Shown here in pieces: positions 7,850 through 15,682 of a stretch of DNA of 64,000 bases. Position numbers and translations under genes: made by a program. Positions within the stretch are counted from its first letter, which is position 1, and each line of letters opens with the position of its first letter. A model generated the notes under the pieces. It saw only the letters and a list, made by a program, of their open reading frames with translations. It had not been told where the DNA came from and searched no databases. Source of the stretch: JAPUEK01 sp963815355 (GTDB lineage Bacteria; Pseudomonadota; Alphaproteobacteria; Rhodobacterales; Rhodobacteraceae); assembly GCA_963815355.1 (NCBI GenBank), contig CAWFGJ010000013.1, forward strand, positions 558,001-622,000, written 5' to 3'.

Positions 7850-8836
7850 TCAGAGCATGCCTGGAACAACCTGATCTGGGGGGCGGTGACCGTCGGCGAA
7901 AGTCTTGATATTGATGATTACTTTTTCACCCATTTCAATCCTTCCCTCCAACGTAGCGGACCCCATATGGGGTAGCAAAACAACGTTAGGCAGTTCCCGC
8001 AGGCGCGGGTTCACTTCAACGCCGTGTTCATAAACATCCAGCCCTGCGCCCGCGATTTCGCCGGTGCGCAGGCCCCGTGTCAGTGCATTTTCGTCGATGA
8101 CTTCGCCACGCGACGTATTCACGATAACTGCCGTAGGCTTTAACAGTTTGAGGCGCCTGGCGTTCATGAGGTGAAATGTCGACGGTGTGTGCGGACAGTT
8201 GATGGAGATGATATCCATCCGGCTTACCATCTGATCAAGGCTTTCCCACCAAGTTGCGTCAAACTCAGCCTCTACTTCCGGGCGCAACCGTTTGCGATTG
8301 TGATAGTGCACCTGAAGGCCGAAAGCGCGTGCACGCCGTGCAACCGCTTGCCCAATCCGGCCCATCCCAAGGATGCCGAGGCGGCGACCGCCAAGTCTGC
8401 CCCCTAGGAATGCCGTCGGGGCCCAGCCCTTCCATTCCCCGGCCTGCATAACCTGCAATCCCTCTGGAATTCGGCGCGTCACAGCCAGCATGAGCGCAAG
8501 CGTCATGTCGGCAGTGTCTTCGGTCACCACGCCCGGTGTATTTGAAACCAAGATCCCCCTGCTGCGCGCGGTCGCCACGTCGATGTGGTCCACCCCAGAG
8601 CCGTAGTTGGCGATCAGCTTTAGTCGATCACCGGCCTGCGCAATCATCCCGGCATCGATCTGATCCGTAATTGTCGGCACCAGCACATCGACTCTTCGCA
8701 TCGCAGCCGCCAACTCATCGCGGGTCATCCGCGTATCGGGATCACGCAATTCGACGTCGAACAATTCCTTCATCCGGGTTTCAACCGGTTCCGGCAAGCG
8801 TCGCGTCACAACAACACTCAAGCGTCCTGCGGGCAT
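7850..8836 (-). CDS. D-2-hydroxyacid dehydrogenase (glyoxylate/hydroxypyruvate reductase type)
   Basis: A 328-residue NAD(P)-dependent enzyme with an ATG at 8836. It shows NYGSGVDHIDV, the Rossmann fingerprint GMGRIGQAVARRARAFG near residue 160, the catalytic arginine in NTSRGEVIDENAL, the glutamate in GLDVYEHGVEVNP and the histidine in LPHMGSAT. This set is characteristic of GyaR/GhrB-like glyoxylate and hydroxypyruvate reductases. It could reduce glyoxylate coming from glycine or ethanolamine breakdown by the neighbouring operon, but it is on the opposite strand and no shared control is seen. The open frame continues upstream to 9097, but that part lacks family similarity. Confidence 0.88.
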   Translation of the reverse strand: MPAGRLSVVVTRRLPEPVETRMKELFDVELRDPDTRMTRDELAAAMRRVDVLVPTITDQIDAGMIAQAGDRLKLIANYGSGVDHIDVATARSRGILVSNTPGVVTEDTADMTLALMLAVTRRIPEGLQVMQAGEWKGWAPTAFLGGRLGGRRLGILGMGRIGQAVARRARAFGLQVHYHNRKRLRPEVEAEFDATWWESLDQMVSRMDIISINCPHTPSTFHLMNARRLKLLKPTAVIVNTSRGEVIDENALTRGLRTGEIAGAGLDVYEHGVEVNPRLRELPNVVLLPHMGSATLEGRIEMGEKVIINIKTFADGHRPPDQVVPGML

Positions 8837-8890
8837 CTTGGGCTCCTGCACTTCCAAATCCACATCCTTAGTGGCAAGGTGGCGGGAAGC

Positions 8891-8949
8891 GGGGCGCGAC
8901 ACAAGCCCCGCATGAGGCTCGCGCCCCTTGTGGCGCGGAATGTCGCGCC
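8891..8949. repeat. Pair of adjacent perfect palindromes in a divergent intergenic region
   Basis: First hairpin: GGGGCGCGA (8891-8899) pairs with TCGCGCCCC (8919-8927), with an inner GCC/GGC pair. Second: GGCGCG (8932-8937) pairs with CGCGCC (8944-8949). They lie between the divergent hydroxyacid dehydrogenase and the SH3-domain gene, the second ending 24 bases before that gene's ATG. Possibly an operator or an extragenic repeat; no other copy was spotted in the window. Confidence 0.5.
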
Positions 8950-8973
8950 GAAGTCGGTGTTGGGAGTGGTTAT

Positions 8974-9699
8974 ATGAAGCGCGCGGGGCCGTGGGCGTTT
9001 GCATTGCTAGTGGGGTTAATGGTTGTTGCCAGTGGACCAGCCTCTGCACAAGAAGCGGCACCTGAAACTGACCCGCCCGGCATGTCTCTGCGCCCAAGGC
9101 TACGCCCGCCGGGCTTAGCCGAAGGTTTTGTACTCACCGGCCCAGAAACCACGGACGACGAGTCTTTGCCGATCATCGCACCTTCTCCGGTTGATCCATC
9201 GGGGAGCGGCCCTGCGGCTAGTGTTGCGGCTACAACACCGGCCCTCGAAGCCCCAACCCAACGTGACCCGGCAAAGGGCGTGGTGACCAACTTGCCCATT
9301 CCACGTTATGTCAGCCTGAAGGGTGGCGAGGGTAACGCACGCCGCGGGCCGGGATTGACCAACCGGATCGACTGGGTCTTCACGACATCTGGGATGCCTT
9401 TGAGGATCACCGCAGAACATGAGAATTGGAGACGCGTAGAAGATTCAGAGGGCTTGGGGGGCTGGGTGCACTATTCCCTTCTCTCCGGAGTGCGCACCGT
9501 GCTCGTCACAGTGGACATGGCAGAATTTTTTACTAAGCCTGACCCCAAGTCCGGAGTGGCCTTTCAAGCGGAAATGGGCGTGATTGGGCGGCTGATCGAG
9601 TGCCAGCCCGATTGGTGTCGGGTGAATGTTCAGGGCGAAAAAGGTTGGTTACAAAAGTCTTCGTTATGGGGAGTCGATCCAAATGAAGTGCTTGAGTAG
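8974..9699 (+). CDS. Secreted SH3-domain protein
   Basis: 241 residues. The first 26 form a clear Sec signal peptide (KR, then a hydrophobic stretch ending ASGPASAQ). A proline- and alanine-rich linker follows to about residue 105. Two bacterial SH3-like modules follow: one around residues 110-170 (YVSLKGGEGNARRGPG, WVHYSLLSG) and a second around 175-235 (VIGRLIECQPDWCRV, GWLQKSSLWG). This is the SH3_4 arrangement of periplasmic proteins thought to bind cell-wall or protein partners. It is a conserved type in Rhodobacteraceae with no defined role. The two Cys in IECQPDWCRV could form a disulfide. Confidence 0.8.
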   Translation: MKRAGPWAFALLVGLMVVASGPASAQEAAPETDPPGMSLRPRLRPPGLAEGFVLTGPETTDDESLPIIAPSPVDPSGSGPAASVAATTPALEAPTQRDPAKGVVTNLPIPRYVSLKGGEGNARRGPGLTNRIDWVFTTSGMPLRITAEHENWRRVEDSEGLGGWVHYSLLSGVRTVLVTVDMAEFFTKPDPKSGVAFQAEMGVIGRLIECQPDWCRVNVQGEKGWLQKSSLWGVDPNEVLE

Positions 9700-9810
9700 T
9701 TAGCGAATTTGCGCTGGAAACTTAGCCACCCGGATGGTCGGCCTTTAGCGCGCCCTTGAACGACAAGCCGACTCTTGATAGGGCCAAAATCCTCAGGATG
9801 GAGCAGGCAA

Positions 9811-10692
9811 ATGTCGGAACCAACGTCCATCAGGCTCAATCTGTCCGCCAGCCTAGGGTCGGTCACGGTCGCCGCGCTGCTTGTCGCGCTCAAACTTTGG
9901 GCACTTGGGGCCACATCGGCCCTTTCTGTGGCAGCCTCGCTTGCCGATAGCGCGATGGACCTTATGGTCAGCCTTGGCGCGGTTGCAGCCTTGATCTACG
10001 CGGCTCGACCTGCAGACGAGGATCATGCCTTTGGTCATAGTTCTGCCGAGGATCTTGCGGCACTTGGTCAATCCTTCTTCATCTTAATTTCTGCCGGAAT
10101 TATCGGATGGGCCGCAACAATCCGGCTTCTGAATCCTGGATCAGTCGGCTTGGAACAAGAGAGCCGCGGTATGCTAGCGATGGCAGTCTCGGTCACGTTG
10201 ACCCTTGGCCTCGTTCTCTGGCAAGGCCGGGTAGCGCGCAAAACCGGCAGCAAAGTTATCGCCGCCGATAGGTTGCATTACATGGGTGATCTTGTGCCGA
10301 ATGTCGGCGCAATTGTTTCACTCTGGGCGTCGTCGCGGCTTGGCTTGGCGCAAATCGACAGCATAGTTGCGCTCGGTGCTGCTGGAATGCTGGCGATTGG
10401 GGCCCTTCGGATTGGCAAGGGTGCTTGGGATGCGCTGATGGACCGCGCGGCCGAACCTGAATTGATCGCTGGGGTCAGCGACATTGCGCGGACGTGGCCG
10501 GGGGTACATGGATTTCACGATCTCAAAACCCGAATGGCCGGAAGCCGCGTCTTTGTGAATATTCACATTGAACTCGATGGCGAACAAAGCCTGCGTGAGG
10601 CCCATGACATAGGCGCTGGTCTGCGGCGCGCCATTCTTGTAGCCTATCCACAGGCTGATGTCATTGTGCACAAGGATGTCGCAAGGCTTTGA
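9811..10692 (+). CDS. Cation diffusion facilitator (CDF) family transporter
   Basis: About 293 residues from ATG 9811, which follows a GGAGCAGG sequence. The N-terminal membrane region carries the family motif SVAASLADSAMDLMVS, with metal-site aspartates, and EDHAFGHSSAEDLAAL with the His/Asp pair typical of FieF-like Zn/Fe exporters. A further membrane section has AADRLHYMGDLVPNVG. The C-terminal about 85 residues form the cytoplasmic dimerisation domain (WPGVHGFHDLKTRMAGS). It exports divalent metal ions from the cytoplasm. The gene follows the SH3 gene by 111 bases. Metal specificity cannot be fixed from sequence alone. Confidence 0.92.
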   Translation: MSEPTSIRLNLSASLGSVTVAALLVALKLWALGATSALSVAASLADSAMDLMVSLGAVAALIYAARPADEDHAFGHSSAEDLAALGQSFFILISAGIIGWAATIRLLNPGSVGLEQESRGMLAMAVSVTLTLGLVLWQGRVARKTGSKVIAADRLHYMGDLVPNVGAIVSLWASSRLGLAQIDSIVALGAAGMLAIGALRIGKGAWDALMDRAAEPELIAGVSDIARTWPGVHGFHDLKTRMAGSRVFVNIHIELDGEQSLREAHDIGAGLRRAILVAYPQADVIVHKDVARL

Positions 10693-10724
10693 GGCGGTCC
10701 ATCAAATTGAAACCTCTTGCCACA

Positions 10725-10744
10725 GGGTATGCTCTGGCATACTC
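10725..10744. promoter_or_regulatory. Inverted-repeat operator upstream of the TetR gene
   Basis: GTATGC (10727-10732), four bases, then GCATAC (10737-10742) form a perfect inverted repeat that extends imperfectly to 10725-10744. TTGCCA at 10717-10722 is a possible -35, so the palindrome lies in the likely promoter. This is the usual position of an autoregulatory TetR-family operator for the operon starting at 10780. Confidence 0.6.
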
Positions 10745-10779
10745 AGATCAAATTACTCAACTGTATAACAAGGCGAAAC

Positions 10780-11442
10780 ATGACCGTCGATCGTCGCCCC
10801 TATCGGCGCGAAAGCGAAGAAACGCGCCGCGAAGCGCTTATTTCCGCTGCGTTGGAGTTGGTGGCTGAGGGGGGAACGCAGGCCGCAACCGTCCGTGCAA
10901 TTGCCGACCGGGCTGGTGTCACTCCCGGTCTGATCCGCCACTATTTCGTCAGCAAAGACGAGCTGACCCGTGCCGCCTATCATCGCTTGATGAAACGGCT
11001 GACCGAAGACAGTTCCTCGGCTTTGGATGCCTTTGGCGCGACATGGACCGCACAGGAACGCCTTGCGACTTATGTTGCCAGCTCCCTATGCCCGCCCGTC
11101 GTGGACCCGCTGCGGCTTGGCTTATGGGCGGGGTTCTTAAACGCGACGCGTACTGACGAAGAAATGCGCCGGATCCATGAGCAAAGCTATCTCGCTTATC
11201 GTGACCGGCTAGAAGGCCTCATTGCGGCGCTACCCCGCGATGTCGACGGCAAACGAACGCGCGCTGATGCAATCGCCTGCAACGCAGTCATTGATGGGCT
11301 TTGGCTTGAAGGGTCTGCGTTGCCGGAAGGCTTTGCCAGCGGTGAATTGGTAGAGATAGGCGTGCAAGCCGTCGCCGCAATCGTCGGGGTGGCCCTTACC
11401 CTTCCGTTGCACCCACGTACTCCAGAAGGATCAGTCGCATGA
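10780..11442 (+). CDS. TetR/AcrR family transcriptional regulator (BetI-like)
   Basis: 220 residues from ATG 10780. The N-terminal HTH spans about residues 10-60, with ALISAALELVAEGGTQAAT, VRAIADRAGVTPGLIRHYF and SKDELTRAAYHRLM. The TPGLIRHYF recognition helix and the C-terminal half resemble BetI. Its stop overlaps the next ATG by the ATGA arrangement at 11439-11442, so it heads an operon with two aminotransferases, a decarboxylase and a ligase. A palindrome lies just upstream. It is probably a local repressor induced by a pathway amine, aldehyde or keto acid. The ligand is unknown. Confidence 0.88.
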   Translation: MTVDRRPYRRESEETRREALISAALELVAEGGTQAATVRAIADRAGVTPGLIRHYFVSKDELTRAAYHRLMKRLTEDSSSALDAFGATWTAQERLATYVASSLCPPVVDPLRLGLWAGFLNATRTDEEMRRIHEQSYLAYRDRLEGLIAALPRDVDGKRTRADAIACNAVIDGLWLEGSALPEGFASGELVEIGVQAVAAIVGVALTLPLHPRTPEGSVA

Positions 11443-12626
11443 GATATGCCCCTATGACAGACCGCCTCGCGGGCTTGGGTGGTGCAAAATGGGAAATCCA
11501 CGGTCAGGCGCGCGCTATGCGCGCCGAAGGGATTGATGTCATCGAATTGACGATCGGTGAGCCAGATGTGCCTACACCGCCCGAATTGTTGGCCGAGGCC
11601 TCAAGGGCAATGATGGCGGGTCGAACCGGCTATTCCAACGGCCGCGGTGAACCCGCCCTATTGGAGGCGTTGGCGGCGCGATATACCGCGCGCCGACACC
11701 GTTCCTTCGGGCCGGCAAATGTCATGACACTTCCCGGAACTCAGACGGTTCTTTTTGCCGTGCTGAGCACGCTCGTTGCGCCGGGAGATGAAGTCCTGAT
11801 TGGCGACCCTATGTATGCAACCTACGAAGGACTGATTGCTTCGTCAGGTGCGACGCTTGTTCCGGTGCCGCTTAGCCCGGAGAATGGGTTTCGCATGCAG
11901 GCCTCAGATGTCGCTGCCCGCATCACGCCACGCAGCCGCGTGCTGTTTCTGAATACCCCCCATAACCCAACCGGGGCAGTCTTGCGCCATGCCGAACTGG
12001 AGGCGCTAGGGCGCCTCGCCATTGAGCATGACCTTTGGATCGTGTCTGACGAAGTTTACGAAGAGCTCGTCTTTGAAGGGGTGAGCTACACTTCTCCGCT
12101 TGATTTTCCAGAACTTGCCAATCGCGTCGTAGCCTGTGCGTCTATCTCAAAATCCCATGCGGCACCCGGATTTCGGTCGGGCTGGTGCATTGGGTCGGAA
12201 GAGTTTTGCAATCGCCTTCTGCCTTTGTCCGAAACAATGCTCTTCGGGTCGCAACCCTTTATCGCTGACATGACGGCATTGGCAGTCTCATCTCCCTCAC
12301 CCGTTGCCAAAGGCATGGCCGAGCGGTTCAGCCGACGCGCAAACCTCATCTCGGCACGGCTGAACGGCGTGTCCGGACTTGCTGTGCATAGACCAGAGGC
12401 CGGCATGTTTACACTTGTTGATATCCGCTCGACCGGCCTTTCGGGCGCGTGTTTTGCAAAAGGGCTGTTGGAGCAAGAACATGTTGCGGTCATGCCCGGC
12501 GAAAGCTTTGGCGCGACTTTGGCTGGCTGGCTCCGCTTAAGCCTGACACAGCCAGATCCCATTATCGAACTGGCCTGCGATCGCATTGCGCATCATGCGG
12601 CCAATTTGATTGGGCGTGCTGCATGA
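11439..12626 (+). CDS. Class I/II pyridoxal-phosphate aminotransferase (arginine:pyruvate transaminase-like)
   Basis: 395 residues. Fold type I features are TIGEPDVPTPPELL near the N-terminus, TGYSNGRGEPALLEAL, NTPHNPTGAVL, SDEVYEELVFEG, and the PLP lysine within CASISKSHAAPGFRSGW at about residue 235. The start overlaps the TetR stop, and its own stop overlaps the next start at 12623. AruH, arginine:pyruvate transaminase of the arginine transaminase pathway, has similar length and sits beside a TPP-dependent decarboxylase, as here. Arginine is therefore the leading substrate guess. Other aspartate/valine-pyruvate type transaminases cannot be excluded. Confidence 0.87.
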   Translation: MRYAPMTDRLAGLGGAKWEIHGQARAMRAEGIDVIELTIGEPDVPTPPELLAEASRAMMAGRTGYSNGRGEPALLEALAARYTARRHRSFGPANVMTLPGTQTVLFAVLSTLVAPGDEVLIGDPMYATYEGLIASSGATLVPVPLSPENGFRMQASDVAARITPRSRVLFLNTPHNPTGAVLRHAELEALGRLAIEHDLWIVSDEVYEELVFEGVSYTSPLDFPELANRVVACASISKSHAAPGFRSGWCIGSEEFCNRLLPLSETMLFGSQPFIADMTALAVSSPSPVAKGMAERFSRRANLISARLNGVSGLAVHRPEAGMFTLVDIRSTGLSGACFAKGLLEQEHVAVMPGESFGATLAGWLRLSLTQPDPIIELACDRIAHHAANLIGRAA

Positions 12627-14200
12627 AAACCGTTGGCGAACGGCTGGTTGAGGGTCTTGCAGCCCGAGGTGTGGAAGTCGTGTTCGGCATCCCCGGAGTG
12701 CATACCGTTGAACTTTACCGAGGGCTTTCAGGAAGCCCCGTGCGCCACGTGACCGCACGGCACGAACAGGGCTGCGCCTTCATGGCCGATGGTTATGCGC
12801 GCGTTTCTGGGAAACCCGGCGTCGCATTTGTCATTACGGGCCCCGGCATTACAAATGCGTTGACGGCAATGGCGCAAAGCCGCGAAGACTCTGTGCCGGT
12901 GCTGATTATCTCGGGCGTAAATCGCAGAGCCTCCCTTGGCCTAGGGCTAGGCTTGCTACATGAGCTACCCGATCAGGCGGCATTGGTCGGTGCATTGTGC
13001 CCGACGCGGCAGATCACTTCCGCCGCTGAAGTCGGCGAGGTTTTGGACTGGGCATTTCGGAAACTTACGACCGGTAGACCCGGCCCGGTGCATATTGAGG
13101 TGCCAACCGACGTTATGCCTCTGCCCTGCGCCGCTTTGCCAGAACCCAAACCGCAGGGCCCACCAAAACAGCCCGAGCGTGGCCCACTCATGCGCGCGGC
13201 AGAAATGTTGAATGCCGCCAGCTGTGTCGTCATTTTGGCCGGTGGGGGTGCCCGTGGCTGCCAGACCGAATTGCGTGCCGTCGCCGAGGCGCTGGATGCT
13301 CCTGTGGTCTTGACGACAAATGCCCGAGGGATGCTTTTTGAGCATCCCCTCTGCGTGCCAGCTTCGGCCAGCCTAGAAGCCGTGCGCACGCTCATTCAAT
13401 CTGCCGATCAAGTTTTGGCCCTCGGGACCGAATTTGGCCAGACGGACTATGACATGTACGCGCGTGGAGGGATTCCGGCACCCAAGACTATGATCCGATT
13501 GGATATCTGTGCCGATCAACTTGAACGGTGGCCAGCGGCCCTGAAACTGCATGGGGATTGCCGCGCAACCTTGGCTACCCTGCTGCCCTTGCTATACAGA
13601 TCTCACGGCGACGGCGCGGAACGGGCAGCGCTCACGCGGGCAGCGGCCAGAAGCGAAATCGGCACGCTGGATTTTGCCATGACCGAACGACTGGAAATGG
13701 TCGAAGCAATCCGCGCCGCCATGCCCGGCTGCGTGATCGTTGGCGATAGCACACAACCGATTTACGCGGCCAACCTCTACTACGACCATGACCGCCCGGG
13801 TGGCTGGTTCAACGCCGCAACCGGATTCGGCGCACTTGGCTTCGGCCCCGGTGCCGCAATTGGCGCGGCCCTTGCCGCTCCTGGCACGCCCGTAGTGTGC
13901 CTGATCGGCGACGGCGGCTTGCAGTTTTCACCTGGCGAACTGCGCACGGCAGTGGACGAAGCCCTTCCTGTTACTTTCCTTGTTTGGAACAATTCAGCCT
14001 TTGCCGAGATCGCCGATGCGATGCGAGGAGCCAACACGGAAGTCATTGGTTGCTCACCGTCGCCACTTCGAATGGAACCCTTTGCCGCTGCATGTGATCT
14101 CCCCTTCGCGTCGGTTCCCCTTGACGTAGAGGCGCTACTTTGGGCGTTGTCGCAGCCTTGCAGCGGACCAAGGATGATTGAGGTTCGCGTCAAAGTCTAA
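12623..14200 (+). CDS. Thiamine-diphosphate-dependent 2-oxoacid decarboxylase (AruI-like)
   Basis: 525 residues from an ATG overlapping the preceding stop. The PYR domain starts with VVFGIPGVHTVELYRGL and carries the TPP-activating glutamate at residue 48 in ARHEQGCAFMADGYARVS. The PP domain has IGDGGLQFSPGELRTA followed by WNNSAF, the Mg-binding GDG-NN motif. The PGVHTVELYRGL region is what I remember of AruI, the 2-ketoarginine decarboxylase making 4-guanidinobutyraldehyde, and the adjacent AruH-like transaminase supports this. Acetolactate-synthase-like decarboxylation of another 2-oxo acid is the alternative. TPP dependence is firm, the substrate moderate. Confidence 0.87.
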   Translation: MKTVGERLVEGLAARGVEVVFGIPGVHTVELYRGLSGSPVRHVTARHEQGCAFMADGYARVSGKPGVAFVITGPGITNALTAMAQSREDSVPVLIISGVNRRASLGLGLGLLHELPDQAALVGALCPTRQITSAAEVGEVLDWAFRKLTTGRPGPVHIEVPTDVMPLPCAALPEPKPQGPPKQPERGPLMRAAEMLNAASCVVILAGGGARGCQTELRAVAEALDAPVVLTTNARGMLFEHPLCVPASASLEAVRTLIQSADQVLALGTEFGQTDYDMYARGGIPAPKTMIRLDICADQLERWPAALKLHGDCRATLATLLPLLYRSHGDGAERAALTRAAARSEIGTLDFAMTERLEMVEAIRAAMPGCVIVGDSTQPIYAANLYYDHDRPGGWFNAATGFGALGFGPGAAIGAALAAPGTPVVCLIGDGGLQFSPGELRTAVDEALPVTFLVWNNSAFAEIADAMRGANTEVIGCSPSPLRMEPFAAACDLPFASVPLDVEALLWALSQPCSGPRMIEVRVKV

Positions 14201-14285
14201 GAACCGGCGCGTCTTATCAACGGCACCCTTTATTTTGATCAAATTGTCAGGCATAAGGCAGGCAATCGCCGCTGGAGGTGCCGAG

Positions 14286-15656
14286 ATGGCCGCTGACTTA
14301 GTTGCTGGAATTATGCCCGATCGGCTTGAGAGTCTGCGCTTGCGAGAAGCAAAGCGTTTTGCGGCAGGGCGGCCCAAAGCCAAAGCCTCTTCGGACAAAG
14401 CGTCTTCGACCTTTCTGGATGGAGTCCCCATGCACTGGATGAAGGACTGGCCAATGCCATTTCTTCCCTTAATTGCAAAAGCAAAAGGCGCCCGCATTAC
14501 GGATATAGACGGCTACGAGCTTGACGATTTCTGTTTGGGCGACACGGGTTCCATGTTTGGCCACTCTCCAGCGCCAGTCGCCAAAGCCATTCGGCACCAA
14601 GCGTCGCGCGGGCTGACGTTTATGTTGCCAACCCAAGCCGCGTTTGAAGCAGGCCATTTGCTGAGCAAACGCTTTGGTGCTTTCCGTTGGCAGATCGCCA
14701 CAACCGCAACCGATGCAAACCGATGTGCCATTCGGGTTGCACGCGCTGTGACGCAGCGCCCCAAGATACTGGTTTTCAACGGTTGCTACCACGGCACAGT
14801 TGATGATGTCATGGTGGAACTGGTCGATGGCAAGACCCGAAACCGTCAAGGATTGATGGGGCAAGTCTCAGACCTAACTCTTGGTGCAGTTTGTTGCGAG
14901 TTCAATGACTTGTCGGGCATTGAAGCGGCTCTGGCGGACGGTGATGTCGCGGCAATTTTAACCGAACCCGTGATGACAAACTCATGCATGGTACTGCCAG
15001 AAGCGGGCTTCCATGCTGGATTGCGTGAGCTCGCAACACGTTATGGCGCGCTGCTGATCATGGATGAGACGCATACAATTTCGTCAGGCCTGGGCGGCTA
15101 CACGGCAGTCAAAGGGTTACAACCCGATCTGTTTGTCGTCGGAAAATGTGTGGCGGGCGGCATGCCAACAGCTGTTTGGGGGATGACAGAGGTCGTCGCC
15201 GATCGCTATCTTGTCGCAGATGCTGCCCGCATGCCCGGCCATTCGGGGATGGGAACGACGCTCTCAGCCAACCCTATGCAGTTTGCTTGCCTGACTGCCA
15301 CATTGGCCGACGTCATGACTGCCAAAGCCTATGTTCATATGGACCGGCTCGCCGAGCACCTTGCCGCAGGGCTTGCGGAATGCATCGCGCAGCATCAAGC
15401 TCCTTGGCATGTCGTTCGGGTCGGCGCGCGCGTAGAGTTCATTTGCGCGCCCGGCCCGCTTCGCAACGGCACTGAATCGGCACGCGCCCACCAGCCTCAA
15501 GTTGAATCAGCGTTGCATGTTGCCCTTCTAAATCGCGGGTGCCTTATCGCGCCCTTCCACAACATGATGCTCATCTCGCCCGCAACGAAAATGCGGCAAG
15601 TGAAGCGCCTGATCGCCGCCTTTGACGAAGTTCTGACCGAGCTTTTTGCTGCTTGA
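14286..15656 (+). CDS. Class III aminotransferase (glutamate-1-semialdehyde aminomutase-like)
   Basis: 456 residues from ATG 14286, preceded by TGGAGG with 8-base spacing. Class III features are DIDGYELDDFCLGDTGSMFG, the PLP-phosphate region ATTATDANRCAIRVAR, NGCYHGTVDD, IMDETHTISSGLGG and the likely Schiff-base lysine in VVGKCVAGGMPT. The usual SGTEA motif reads TTATDA here, an uncommon form. Family relatives act on beta-amino acids, omega-amines or GSA; this gene is clearly not the housekeeping hemL because of its context. It lies 85 bases after the decarboxylase and 26 before the second ligase. It might aminate the aldehyde formed by the decarboxylase, or deaminate a diamine. Confidence 0.85.
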   Translation: MAADLVAGIMPDRLESLRLREAKRFAAGRPKAKASSDKASSTFLDGVPMHWMKDWPMPFLPLIAKAKGARITDIDGYELDDFCLGDTGSMFGHSPAPVAKAIRHQASRGLTFMLPTQAAFEAGHLLSKRFGAFRWQIATTATDANRCAIRVARAVTQRPKILVFNGCYHGTVDDVMVELVDGKTRNRQGLMGQVSDLTLGAVCCEFNDLSGIEAALADGDVAAILTEPVMTNSCMVLPEAGFHAGLRELATRYGALLIMDETHTISSGLGGYTAVKGLQPDLFVVGKCVAGGMPTAVWGMTEVVADRYLVADAARMPGHSGMGTTLSANPMQFACLTATLADVMTAKAYVHMDRLAEHLAAGLAECIAQHQAPWHVVRVGARVEFICAPGPLRNGTESARAHQPQVESALHVALLNRGCLIAPFHNMMLISPATKMRQVKRLIAAFDEVLTELFAA

Positions 15657-15682
15657 CCTGCCCCATTCAGACAGAGACCCAC

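Noticed and set aside
14286..15656. Housekeeping hemL (glutamate-1-semialdehyde aminomutase)
   Set aside because: The TTATDA variant in place of SGTEA and the catabolic operon context argue against it.
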